Shown: positions 1 to 7,609 of the stretch, piece after piece
Layout of the letters: every line of letters begins with the position of its first letter
How positions within the stretch are numbered: the stretch's first letter is position 1
Assembly (NCBI GenBank): GCA_903902945.1
Contig: CAIUWU010000003.1
Location: 1-7,899, forward strand
DNA from: an uncultured Pseudomonadota bacterium
GTDB taxonomy: Bacteria > Pseudomonadota > Gammaproteobacteria > Methylococcales > Methylomonadaceae
Reading direction: 5' to 3'
Length of the DNA stretch: 7,899 bases
Translations under genes and position numbers: made by a program
Notes under the pieces: model-generated
Seen by the model: only the letters and a program-made list of their open reading frames with translations
What the model was told of the DNA's origin: nothing
Databases searched by the model: none

Positions 1-342
1 CAACACTTCGGCTATTTGCTCACCAATCGTCATCACCGGATTCAGCGAAGACATGGGATCTTGGAACACAAAACCGATCCGCCGACCACGCACCCGGCAA
101 AAAGCGCTTTCTGACTGCTGTCGCAAATCTTGGTCGCCCAGCCTGATCTGACCGGCGCTCATAACTGCTTTGACAGGCAATAGCCGCATCACCGCCAGCG
201 CCGTCAGCGACTTACCCGAGCCCGATTCACCAACCAGCGCGAAGGTTTCTCCGGGCATAATTGCTAAATCGATGGCATCGACCACGACCTTATCAGCAAA
301 CCTGACCGTCAGATCATTGACTTCCAGTAAAGCTTCAATCAT
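1..342 (-). CDS. Oligopeptide-type ABC transporter ATP-binding protein (OppD/YejF-like), N-terminal part only
   Basis: This is the cytoplasmic ATPase that would power the importer encoded by the genes just upstream. The first 114 residues are present and the rest lies beyond the left edge. The fragment opens MIEALLEVNDLTVRF, typical of the family, followed by a Walker A motif GESGSGKS at residues 38-45 (Lys44 binds phosphate) and a Q-loop FQDPMSSLNP at 93-102 (Gln94). The FQDPMSSLNP wording is characteristic of the dipeptide/oligopeptide/nickel group. The ABC signature, Walker B and C-terminal region are out of view, so a single-domain DppD-type protein cannot be told from a fused two-domain YejF-type protein. 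The ATG at 342 lies inside the end of the upstream permease gene (8-base overlap) and has a GGAG ribosome-binding site at 351-354, 8 bases before it. Confidence 0.93.
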   Translation of the reverse strand, partial: MIEALLEVNDLTVRFADKVVVDAIDLAIMPGETFALVGESGSGKSLTALAVMRLLPVKAVMSAGQIRLGDQDLRQQSESAFCRVRGRRIGFVFQDPMSSLNPVMTIGEQIAEVL

Positions 343-1669
343 TTTGATTACTCCGAGGATCAAAGGCATCTCTGACCTTGTCGGCAAACAGATTAGCCGC
401 CAGCACCAGCGCAAACATAAAACCAAATGCCGCAGTCAGTGGCCACCAGACCAGCGGTTCACGGGCCATTTCCAGTCTGGCACTGTTAATCATATTGCCC
501 CAGCTGTGGGTGGTCGGATCGACACCGATATTGATATAAGATAACGCCGCTTCGGCCAGCACCAGGGAGCTGAAATCCAGCACTACCGAAATCAGCACGA
601 TGTGCATCACATTAGGCAGGATATGTCGAAACAGGATCATGGCCGGTTTGACGCCCAGCGTCTGCGCCGCCAGCACATATTCCATTTCCCGTAACTTCAG
701 AGTTTCGGCTCGCAGCAAACGGCACAATCCGGTCCAACTGGTCACCCCCAAAATCAGACATAAAAACAGCAACCGCATATCGGCGCGGACCAGCAGATTA
801 TTAAAATCCTCGCCGTGATTGGCCATGTAGACCTGCACCATCAGAATCGACGCTGCAATCAGCAGCACACTGGGAATCGAGTTGAGCGTGGTGTAAATAA
901 ACTGAATCAGATCATCGATCCAGCCCTTAAAAAACCCGGCCAGAATACCGAATAATACCGCCAGCGGCAGCATTACCAGCGTAGTCAGACAGCCGATCAC
1001 CAAACCGGTACGAATACTCTTCAAGGCTTGATAAAACACATCTTCGCCAACTTTATCGGTACCCAACACATGGTAATCCTCGGACAAAATCCACAGACTG
1101 TATCCGGTGCAAACCATCAACAACAGTGTCAGCCAGACTGCTTTAGCACTGGCCGACTGCCAAAGCTGGCGCGGGCCGATTTTTATCAGCAACCCAGCCA
1201 ACAAGACCACCACCAATCCACTCTGCACTAGCGCCAGTCCGGCTTTCTGGGCCACATCACCCAACCATTGCTGTTCCGGATCATCCAGGTGCGCGGCACC
1301 GTATTGCAGGCGCGGATAATCCCAATAGCTAGAACCATCGGCTCGGGTAATGGTTTCTTTACCATAGGCATAAGCCGCAAACGGCGCCGAGTAAGTTTTC
1401 TCGCCGTGATGGCGCATTGCGTCACAGCCTTTATCCAGCAGGCTGATGACTTCGTTACTGCGACTTTGCTGATCTTTGAAATGAATCGAATCCAGCAATC
1501 CGATACCGGCAAATCCCAACAACAGCGTCAAACAAGCCATTGCCACCGGACTAGCCGTCAAGCTAGCTAAAGGTCGCCGCAAATGGCGCTGAGAAGCCAG
1601 ATACCACACCAGTAACAGCGAAGCCAGCAATAACAGATAAATCAGGGCATCAGTCCATAACACTAGCAT
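335..1669 (-). CDS. Oligopeptide-type ABC transporter permease (OppC/YejE-like) with enlarged N-terminus
   Basis: Inner-membrane permease subunit, 444 residues, pairing with the permease encoded upstream. The conserved core runs from about residue 176: a membrane helix, the periplasmic HVLGTDKVGEDVF segment at 200-212 typical of the OppC/DppC group, five more helices, the cytoplasmic EAA loop EYVLAAQTLG at 330-339 ending RHILPN at 348-353, and a DP motif near the C-terminus. OppC/DppC proteins are usually about 300 residues. The excess is N-terminal: helices at about 7-24, 41-60 and 146-163, with a hydrophilic region at 61-145. Basic residues in the loops at 25-40 and 164-176 suggest those loops are cytoplasmic and 61-145 is periplasmic, giving about nine helices. 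The start ATG overlaps the upstream stop by one base (TGATG) and has GAGG 8 bases before it. Substrate is unknown; peptide is the default guess. Confidence 0.93.
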   Translation of the reverse strand: MLVLWTDALIYLLLLASLLLVWYLASQRHLRRPLASLTASPVAMACLTLLLGFAGIGLLDSIHFKDQQSRSNEVISLLDKGCDAMRHHGEKTYSAPFAAYAYGKETITRADGSSYWDYPRLQYGAAHLDDPEQQWLGDVAQKAGLALVQSGLVVVLLAGLLIKIGPRQLWQSASAKAVWLTLLLMVCTGYSLWILSEDYHVLGTDKVGEDVFYQALKSIRTGLVIGCLTTLVMLPLAVLFGILAGFFKGWIDDLIQFIYTTLNSIPSVLLIAASILMVQVYMANHGEDFNNLLVRADMRLLFLCLILGVTSWTGLCRLLRAETLKLREMEYVLAAQTLGVKPAMILFRHILPNVMHIVLISVVLDFSSLVLAEAALSYINIGVDPTTHSWGNMINSARLEMAREPLVWWPLTAAFGFMFALVLAANLFADKVRDAFDPRSNQND

Positions 1670-2646
1670 CAGTTTAACCTCACCCGCGGATCAACCAAGG
1701 TGTAAGAAATATCAGTCAGCAACAGGCCGAATATGTACAGCACTGAACCCAGAAACACCATCGAGCGCACAATGGCAAAATCCTGACGGTTGATGGCATC
1801 GATCGTATAACTGCCCAATCCCGGAATACTGAAAAACGACTCCATGATCAGGCTGCCCATGAATAACAATGGCAACACTACCACCACACCGGTCAGAATC
1901 GGAATCATGGCGTTTTTGAGAACATGCCCAAACATCACCTGAGTTTCATTGAGGCCTTTGGCACGGGCGGTACGCACATAATCCTTTTCCACCTCTTCCA
2001 AAAACAAGCTGCGATACCAGCGTACACCCGACCCAATACCGGCCAGCACACTGATCATCACCGGCAAAATCAGAAATTTGCTTGCCGCCCAGCCGGAGTC
2101 ATAGCCGGAAATCGGCACCCAGCGCAGCAGTCTGGCAATCAGAAACTGACCGGCGATGATATAAAACAGTGAGGAAATCGACATCAACATCACCAGAGCC
2201 ACATTGGCCATTAGTTCAAACCGGCTATTGCGGAACAAGACAATCAGCAAGGCCAGGGTAATATTGACCAGTAAGCCCACCAGCAATGACGGCAGCGCCA
2301 ACACCAGACTGGGCCACATCCGCTGCTGAATGTCGGCACCAATATTGCGGCCGCTATCGGAAATACCGAAATCGAACCAGAACAAATTAACTGATTTTTG
2401 GTAGAAAATTGTTTCACTGATTTGTTTGAAGCCGGTCTGCTGATCGTTCAGCAACAACGGCAAATCGTAACCATGCTGATGTTTCCAGTTAGCAATCGCC
2501 TGTTCGCTGACCCGTTTCTGACCCAACTGCATTCTGGCCATGTCATCGGGACTGTTGACGACAAAAAACAGCACAAAGGTCAGCACATTAACCGCCATCA
2601 GCAACGGCACTGCGTATAACAAACGGCGAATGATGTATTGCATCAT
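1669..2646 (-). CDS. Oligopeptide-type ABC transporter permease (OppB/YejB-like)
   Basis: Inner-membrane permease subunit, 325 residues, a normal length for the family. It starts MMQYIIRRLLYAVPLL, the typical N-terminal helix of OppB/DppB/YejB proteins, followed by a periplasmic loop at about 31-110. The cytoplasmic EAA loop lies near 220-247 (DYVRTARAKGL at 222-232), ESFFSIPGLG at 269-278, and YTLVDPRVR at 315-323. An in-frame ATG extends the frame to 2892, but those 82 residues overlap the binding-protein gene and do not resemble the family. The start at 2646 is preferred because AGGAG at 2655-2659 is 8 bases away and its ATGA overlaps the upstream stop; an ATG at 2643 is the alternative and would remove one Met. 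The gene sits between the binding-protein and OppC-like genes and is probably co-translated with them. Confidence 0.93.
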   Translation of the reverse strand: MMQYIIRRLLYAVPLLMAVNVLTFVLFFVVNSPDDMARMQLGQKRVSEQAIANWKHQHGYDLPLLLNDQQTGFKQISETIFYQKSVNLFWFDFGISDSGRNIGADIQQRMWPSLVLALPSLLVGLLVNITLALLIVLFRNSRFELMANVALVMLMSISSLFYIIAGQFLIARLLRWVPISGYDSGWAASKFLILPVMISVLAGIGSGVRWYRSLFLEEVEKDYVRTARAKGLNETQVMFGHVLKNAMIPILTGVVVVLPLLFMGSLIMESFFSIPGLGSYTIDAINRQDFAIVRSMVFLGSVLYIFGLLLTDISYTLVDPRVRLN

Positions 2647-4811
2647 AACGAGGTCTCCTGCTGCCGACGGCGGTAACTGCGCAACAAAGGCCATAGCAAT
2701 CCAGCCAGCACCAGCAATAACAAACCCAGCGGCCAGAAGAGCGGCTGGTTCCACTGGCGACGCAACTGCTCGCGCTTGGCCACTTCGATCCGGCCATATT
2801 TCAAACGATTGACTATCATCCGCGCTGGCTTGAGATTTTTGTACCAGCTCTGATACAGGGCAAAATCTTTTGGATAATAACCGAATAGCCACGGCGCATC
2901 CTGACGAACCAAGGCTTGCATCTGGTCGATGATCTGCTGCCTGGCCGGACCGTTCGGCATATTGCGCATTTGCTCGAACAGCCGGTCAAACTGGGGATTA
3001 GCGTAATTGCCGGCATTCTCGCCACCCTGACCGACTTTGGAATTAGGGCCATACAGCAGAAAGAAAAAGTTCTCCGGATCCGGGTAATCGGCATTCCAGC
3101 CCCAGACAAAAATCTGTTCGGCGCCGGTACGCATTTTTTCCTGGAAACGGTTGTAATCTGTACCGCGAATCACCAGCTGAATGCCGAGTTTTTCAAACTG
3201 TTTGCGGTACCAGTTCATCAAAGCCCGGTCATCGGTGCCGACGGCGGTAGTATCAAAATACAGCAGCAAGGCCTCGCCGGTTTTAGGATCGATACCATTC
3301 GGATATCCCGCTTCGTTAAGCAGACGCTTGGCCTCCTGTAGCGATTTACGTTGCGGCTGGCCTTGCCGCCAATCATAAACCACCGGATTGATGCCTTTCT
3401 CGCCATCCTGATAACCGAAAATACCCGGCGGCAAGGCGCCCTGCGCAGCCACACCGCGACCATTGGCAAAAATGGCAATAAATTCTTCGTAATCGACAGC
3501 AATCGAAATCGCCTGCCTTAATTTTCTGGCGCGTTCGGAATCGCCGCCTACCACGTTATCGAGCATATTAAAGCCCATATAAAACACTGAGGCCGATACC
3601 GAGGTTTGTAACTGGATCTGCTTGTCCTGCATCGAAGGCGTCAGCTGCGGATCACCGGTGCCAGAAAACTGGATTGCCTGATCAAAACTGTCAGAAGCAA
3701 TACCGGAAGAATCGTAATAGCCTTGTAAAAATTTTGCCCAATACGGAATCGTCTCTTTTTCGAGGGTATAGACCACCTTATCCACCAGAGGCAACGCTTT
3801 ACCGGCATCATCCAGCCAGCCCATTTCCCTATCGCCGGGATCACCCTCGGCGGGATAAAAATCTGAGTGGTAATTAGGATTTTTGCTTAACACCATCCGT
3901 CGGTTGGGATTGTTTTCTTCCAAAAAATACGGCCCGGTACCGACCGGAAACCAGTCCAGACTGATATTTTTGTTTTTCAATGCCGGCTGGGCATAGAACA
4001 CATCCGCTTCCCACGGCATAGGAGCAAAAAACGGCATCGCCAGCCAGAACTGGAATTGCGGATACAGGCCTTTTAGGCGGATTTTGTACTGATAACGGCT
4101 AACGGCTTCGACACCAGCCAAGTGCTGGTGGTTTAATTCGCGAATATCCAACTTAGCAGTCTGCACCGAAAAATCGGCAAAACCCTCGATATAACCAGCC
4201 ATCAGTTCAGCAATCGGCGACTGCACTTTAGGAAACGCCAAACGCTTGATCTGGTAAACATAATCCTCAGCCACCAGCTCACGAGTTTGCGGATCGGCAA
4301 AATCGGTCAGGGTATTAATCGCACTGAGTTGCTGGTCGGTTAACTGGTGATACAGATAATGTCCCGGCATATCCTGGGTAAATGCCGGATGCGGCTGATA
4401 GCGAATCCCCGGCCTGATGGTTATCGTATATTCACTAAAGGCAATTTGCGCCTCAGGGGCATGATCCGGCAAAGGCTGATGGTTTTTATCCAGATAATGC
4501 AAGGCGGGCATATCGGTTGCCGTCAATGGCTGCAACTGATATGGCCTTTTCAGATAATGATATTGCAGCGGCGGCTCATAAATCTGACCGATAAAGCCGT
4601 ATTCATCACTGCTATACGCTACCGCTGGATCAAGATGCTTAGGCCGCTCGGCAAAGGCGGCATATAATATCGGCTCTCCAACATCAGTTGCCGGATAGGG
4701 GTTATTAAACGGCGACACATCGCAGCCGGTCTGCAAAACAGCTGACAGTGTAATGATCAAAATTGAACTTTTAAGGGCTGACAAAGTGCTGGACATCATT
4801 AGGTGGGTCAT
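2643..4811 (-). CDS. Family 5 (SBP_bac_5/OppA/YejA-like) solute-binding protein with C-terminal membrane helix
   Basis: Periplasmic substrate-capture subunit of the importer, 722 residues, longer than typical DppA/OppA (about 540) or YejA (about 600). The N-terminus has a basic then hydrophobic signal sequence (about 12-29) ending VLQTGC, so Cys30 may be lipidated. The Gln at -3 is unusual for a lipobox. The mature part begins with the family pattern ILYAAFAERPKHLDPA (48-63), then RQAISIAVDYEEF, and ends with the family-typical NYANPQFDRLF and APWLFGYYP segments. After this comes a hydrophobic stretch at about 691-710 (FWPLGLLLLVLAGLLWPLL) and a basic tail RSYRRRQQ, predicted to cross the inner membrane with a cytoplasmic end. 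No clear ribosome-binding site precedes the ATG at 4811; Met5 or Met6 are alternative starts that keep the signal. It is the first gene of the operon and diverges from fabI. The substrate cannot be read from sequence. Confidence 0.93.
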   Translation of the reverse strand: MTHLMMSSTLSALKSSILIITLSAVLQTGCDVSPFNNPYPATDVGEPILYAAFAERPKHLDPAVAYSSDEYGFIGQIYEPPLQYHYLKRPYQLQPLTATDMPALHYLDKNHQPLPDHAPEAQIAFSEYTITIRPGIRYQPHPAFTQDMPGHYLYHQLTDQQLSAINTLTDFADPQTRELVAEDYVYQIKRLAFPKVQSPIAELMAGYIEGFADFSVQTAKLDIRELNHQHLAGVEAVSRYQYKIRLKGLYPQFQFWLAMPFFAPMPWEADVFYAQPALKNKNISLDWFPVGTGPYFLEENNPNRRMVLSKNPNYHSDFYPAEGDPGDREMGWLDDAGKALPLVDKVVYTLEKETIPYWAKFLQGYYDSSGIASDSFDQAIQFSGTGDPQLTPSMQDKQIQLQTSVSASVFYMGFNMLDNVVGGDSERARKLRQAISIAVDYEEFIAIFANGRGVAAQGALPPGIFGYQDGEKGINPVVYDWRQGQPQRKSLQEAKRLLNEAGYPNGIDPKTGEALLLYFDTTAVGTDDRALMNWYRKQFEKLGIQLVIRGTDYNRFQEKMRTGAEQIFVWGWNADYPDPENFFFLLYGPNSKVGQGGENAGNYANPQFDRLFEQMRNMPNGPARQQIIDQMQALVRQDAPWLFGYYPKDFALYQSWYKNLKPARMIVNRLKYGRIEVAKREQLRRQWNQPLFWPLGLLLLVLAGLLWPLLRSYRRRQQETSL
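2655..2659 (-). promoter_or_regulatory. Ribosome-binding site deciding the OppB-like permease start
   Basis: AGGAG reads on the minus strand inside the last codons of the binding-protein gene. It is 8 bases before the ATG at 2646 and 11 before the ATG at 2643, which favours the first of the two tandem ATGs. It supports a short start over the long in-frame extension to 2892. Confidence 0.6.
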
Positions 4812-4818
4812 AGATACT
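4790..4818 (+). promoter_or_regulatory. Candidate sigma-70 promoter for fabI
   Basis: A TGGACA -35 (4790-4795, 5 of 6 matches) and a GATACT -10 (4813-4818, 4 of 6) are separated by exactly 17 bases. Transcription would start near 4825 and leave a leader of about 40 bases containing the AGAGG ribosome-binding site. The -35 lies inside the first codons of the divergent binding-protein gene. This is a consensus match by eye with no experimental support. Confidence 0.4.
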
Positions 4819-4825
4819 GGCCGCC

Positions 4826-4831
4826 ATTTTA
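4826..4831 (-). promoter_or_regulatory. Possible -10 element for the ABC importer operon
   Basis: TAAAAT on the minus strand matches the -10 consensus at 5 of 6 positions. No good -35 lies 16-18 bases upstream (TTGATT is 14 away). It would put the transcript start only about 8-10 bases before the ATG at 4811, which fits the absence of a visible ribosome-binding site but is weak evidence. Confidence 0.2.
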
Positions 4832-4865
4832 CAACAAGCCAATCTAATCAAAGAGGTAAATTCTA

Positions 4866-5648
4866 ATGGGTTTCATGCAAGGTAAACGGGTGCTGATTGT
4901 CGGCCTGGCTAGCAATCGCTCTATTGCCTGGGGTATCGCTCAGGCCATGCACCGCGAAGGCGCCGAACTCGCTTTCAGTTATCAAAATGATAAGTTAAAA
5001 AGCCGGGTAGAAGAAATGGCCGCCGAATGCGGTTCGAACATTACCATGGAACTGGATGTTGGCAATGACGCGCATATCGAAAACGTTTTTGTGGAACTGG
5101 CTAAACACTGGGACGGTCTGGATTGCATCGTGCACTCGGTTGCTTATGCGCCCCGCGAGGCACTGGACGGTGACTATGTAGAAGCCACTACCCGTGAAAA
5201 TTTCTCGATTGCCCACGATATCAGCTCTTACAGCTTTACTGCGCTGGCCAAAGCTGGCCGCAAAATGATGGCAGGCCGCAATGGCTCTTTATTGACCTTG
5301 AGTTATCTGGGCGCAGAACGGGCGATTCCAAATTACAACGTCATGGGTGTGGCCAAAGCCAGCCTGGAAGCCAATGTGCGCTATATGGCGGTTGCTTTAG
5401 GTGCAGAAGGCACCCGCGTTAATGCCGTATCAGCCGGCCCGATCAGAACCTTGGCGGCTTCAGGAATTAACAACTTCAAATCGATGCTGAGCAAAGCTGC
5501 CGATACCGCCCCTTTGAAACGCAATGTCACCATTGAAGAAGTAGGTAATGTCGCTGCCTTTATGTGCTCTGATCTGGCATCAGGCGTGACGGGTGAAATC
5601 ACTTATGTAGACTGCGGTTATAACATTGCCGGCTTGGCTGCCAGCTAA
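4866..5648 (+). CDS. fabI: Enoyl-[acyl-carrier-protein] reductase [NADH], FabI
   Basis: FabI catalyses the last reduction of each fatty acid elongation cycle, trans-2-enoyl-ACP to acyl-ACP with NADH, in the cytoplasm. The protein has 260 residues, as usual for the family (262 in E. coli), and is closely similar throughout. It opens MGFMQGKRVLIVGLASNRSIAWG, the modified Rossmann nucleotide-binding motif of FabI (13-23). The catalytic motif Tyr157-x6-Lys164 lies in NYNVMGVAK, with the accessory Tyr147 in LTLSYLGAERAIPNY, and the substrate loop SAGPIRTLAASGI at 189-201 follows. Position 93 is Ala where E. coli has Gly93, a triclosan-contact site; Ala there occurs in other natural FabI proteins. 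Cys250 replaces a common Gly in VDGG. AGAGG at 4852-4856 lies 9 bases before the ATG. The gene stands alone, divergent from the importer operon and convergent with ppiD. Confidence 0.98.
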   Translation: MGFMQGKRVLIVGLASNRSIAWGIAQAMHREGAELAFSYQNDKLKSRVEEMAAECGSNITMELDVGNDAHIENVFVELAKHWDGLDCIVHSVAYAPREALDGDYVEATTRENFSIAHDISSYSFTALAKAGRKMMAGRNGSLLTLSYLGAERAIPNYNVMGVAKASLEANVRYMAVALGAEGTRVNAVSAGPIRTLAASGINNFKSMLSKAADTAPLKRNVTIEEVGNVAAFMCSDLASGVTGEITYVDCGYNIAGLAAS

Positions 5649-5666
5649 TCCGACTTTTATCCCGTC

Positions 5667-5698
5667 AAAAAAAGGGAGCTTAATGCTCCCTTTTTATT
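5667..5698. terminator. Bidirectional Rho-independent terminator between fabI and ppiD
   Basis: An 11-bp perfect stem (5669-5679 with 5685-5695) has GGGAGC/GCTCCC at its heart and a 5-base TTAAT loop. On the plus strand it is followed by a T-rich run ending fabI; on the minus strand the seven A's at 5667-5673 become a T run that can end ppiD transcripts. It sits 18 bases after the fabI stop and just beyond the ppiD stop at 5717. Confidence 0.9.
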
Positions 5699-5716
5699 AT
5701 CTGCATAAATGCCCGT

Positions 5717-7585
5717 TTATGGTTTAACCGTTTTGATGCTGATATCCGCTTTGGCTTGCAAAGCACTCATCACAGCTTCGAACTGACTACGACCAAATGC
5801 AGTGGCCATATTCTTCTCGATAGCCGCCTGCTTGGTTTTATCGGCATCGGTCATTCCACCTTCGGTAACTTTGGTGATATTGGCAACAATTTTACCGCCT
5901 GCCAGATCATCTACCACCACGATACTTGACTGACCGGCTTTAGGTTTAGGTGCTCTGAATACTGCCTGACGGATATTAGCTGGCAAATCATTAGCGGTTC
6001 TGACCAGACCGTTGACTTTTTTAACCGCTAAATGAAAAGCGTCCGCCACCTGGGCGATAGGCTTGCCGGCGTTCAATTCGGTCTGAATCTGGTTAGCCAA
6101 ATTGGCAGCTGCCTGTTGTGCTTTATCGTGTTGAATAGCCGCGATCACCTGCGCTTTCACTTCGTTCAGTGGTTTGGTGGCTGACGGCTGATGCGCCTGC
6201 ATGCGCAAGACAACCAGCTTATCGCTACCAATCTCAACCGGTTCGCTGTTGTTGCCTTTTAACACTTCCTCAGAAAATGCGGCCAGGCGGACTTTTTCGT
6301 CAGCAGCAATACCCTGCCCCTGATTACGAGTGAACCAGCCAGTTTTACTGATTTCGCCACCCAACACGTTTGCAGTTGCTTCAAGATTGTCAGGATTTTC
6401 GTAACTGACCTGAGCCAATTTCTCACCCAAAGCACTGAACTGACTTTCAGCCTGGGCTTTTTGATACGCCTTGGTCAATTCTGCTTTAACCGCTTCATAA
6501 GGCTTTTCTTCGCCACTGGTTAACTCTGTCACTTTAATCAGATGGTAACCAAAGGCCGATTTTACCGGTTCGGATACTTCACCCAATTTAAGATTGCTGG
6601 CTGCTTCCTCAAATGCTTTTTCCATCACACCGACATTAAACAGCCCAAGATCTCCGCCTTTTTTAGCGGTCAATTTGTCATCCGACACTTCAGAAGCAAG
6701 CGCAGCAAAGTCTTTGGTTTTTAACGCCTGTTTAGCCTGCTGTGCTTTGGCAAGTGCGAGCTGATCAGCAGACGGGTCTTTGCTGAATGCAAACAAAATA
6801 TGACTGATACGTCTACGCTCTTTACTGGTGAACTGCGCTTTCTGCTCTTGATAATAGGCTTTCAGCTGCTCTTCAGTTGGCTTGACTTCGGCAGCCAATT
6901 TATCCAGAGAAAGCTCAACATAATTGATAGAGACCTGCTCTTCGGTTTGATAGCTATCCTGGTGCTGTTGATAGTAACTATTAACTTCTTCATCTGCAGG
7001 TTGCTGACTACTGGCAGCGACCGGAATCGTGACGTATTCCAGATCACGTTGCTGATTCTGGATTTTAAAGTAATTGCTTACTTCAACCGGTGTGACAAAA
7101 GCACTGTCAACGATGGTTTTCTGGAATTGTTCCATAACCAGTGCCTTTTTAATTCTTTCAACAAATTCATCAGAGGACATTCCTTGCGAACTCAGCAAGG
7201 TTTGATACTGGTTTTTGTCGAATTTACCGTCTTTCTGAAAGTACTCGAGACCTTGAATGAAATCCCTTGCAACATTATCACTGACTGCCAGTTTCTGGCT
7301 TTGAACATGCTGCAGCAATACCTCATCGCTTACTAATTTTTCAATTGCCTGCTTTTTGATACTTTCTTCATCAAATTTCATTCCAGCCAAATTCTGGGCA
7401 TATTGCTGATATGCCTGAGTAACATCGCGCTGAAAAAACTCTTTATCACCAACAGTGACCAAGGCGGCTTCTTTCCCTCCACCCAAATAATTCTGTATGC
7501 CCCATAAACCAAACAGCACACAAATGAATACTAAAATGATGGATGCAAATAAACCATGCACCTTTTCTCTAATCTCTAATAGCAT
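5717..7585 (-). CDS. ppiD: Peptidyl-prolyl isomerase-like periplasmic chaperone PpiD (SurA-N and parvulin domains)
   Basis: PpiD is an inner-membrane-anchored chaperone that helps newly exported proteins leave the Sec translocon and fold in the periplasm. The protein has 622 residues (E. coli PpiD has 623). A short cytoplasmic start MLLEIREKVH is followed by one membrane helix at about 12-32, then a SurA-N-like helical chaperone region to about 165. A parvulin (PPIC) domain lies at about 258-356, with RRISHILF (His262), GGDLGLF (310-316) and FGYHLIKV (His348), and a further chaperone-like region leads to the C-terminus. Both parvulin core histidines are kept. The start is the ATG at 7585, with AAGGA at 7594-7598 8 bases upstream. 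The gene lies downstream of the hupB-tRNA unit but behind its terminator, so it needs its own promoter. The hupB-ppiD linkage matches E. coli and supports the name over SurA. Confidence 0.95.
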   Translation of the reverse strand: MLLEIREKVHGLFASIILVFICVLFGLWGIQNYLGGGKEAALVTVGDKEFFQRDVTQAYQQYAQNLAGMKFDEESIKKQAIEKLVSDEVLLQHVQSQKLAVSDNVARDFIQGLEYFQKDGKFDKNQYQTLLSSQGMSSDEFVERIKKALVMEQFQKTIVDSAFVTPVEVSNYFKIQNQQRDLEYVTIPVAASSQQPADEEVNSYYQQHQDSYQTEEQVSINYVELSLDKLAAEVKPTEEQLKAYYQEQKAQFTSKERRRISHILFAFSKDPSADQLALAKAQQAKQALKTKDFAALASEVSDDKLTAKKGGDLGLFNVGVMEKAFEEAASNLKLGEVSEPVKSAFGYHLIKVTELTSGEEKPYEAVKAELTKAYQKAQAESQFSALGEKLAQVSYENPDNLEATANVLGGEISKTGWFTRNQGQGIAADEKVRLAAFSEEVLKGNNSEPVEIGSDKLVVLRMQAHQPSATKPLNEVKAQVIAAIQHDKAQQAAANLANQIQTELNAGKPIAQVADAFHLAVKKVNGLVRTANDLPANIRQAVFRAPKPKAGQSSIVVVDDLAGGKIVANITKVTEGGMTDADKTKQAAIEKNMATAFGRSQFEAVMSALQAKADISIKTVKP

Positions 7586-7609
7586 AAATCCTGTCCTTAA
7601 ACAGATAAG

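Noticed and set aside
170..544. Plus-strand open frame across the ATPase/permease junction, and similar antisense frames throughout 600-4667
   Set aside because: They are antisense to well-supported genes, have no recognisable domain and no good ribosome-binding site.
2647..2892. 82-residue N-terminal extension of the OppB-like permease
   Set aside because: It lies wholly within the binding-protein gene in another frame, does not resemble the family N-terminus, and a good ribosome-binding site marks the ATG at 2646.
6800..7336. 178-residue plus-strand open frame antisense to ppiD with hydrophobic stretches
   Set aside because: The hydrophobicity is a by-product of reading the Gln/Lys/Glu-rich ppiD codons in reverse; there is no supporting start signal.
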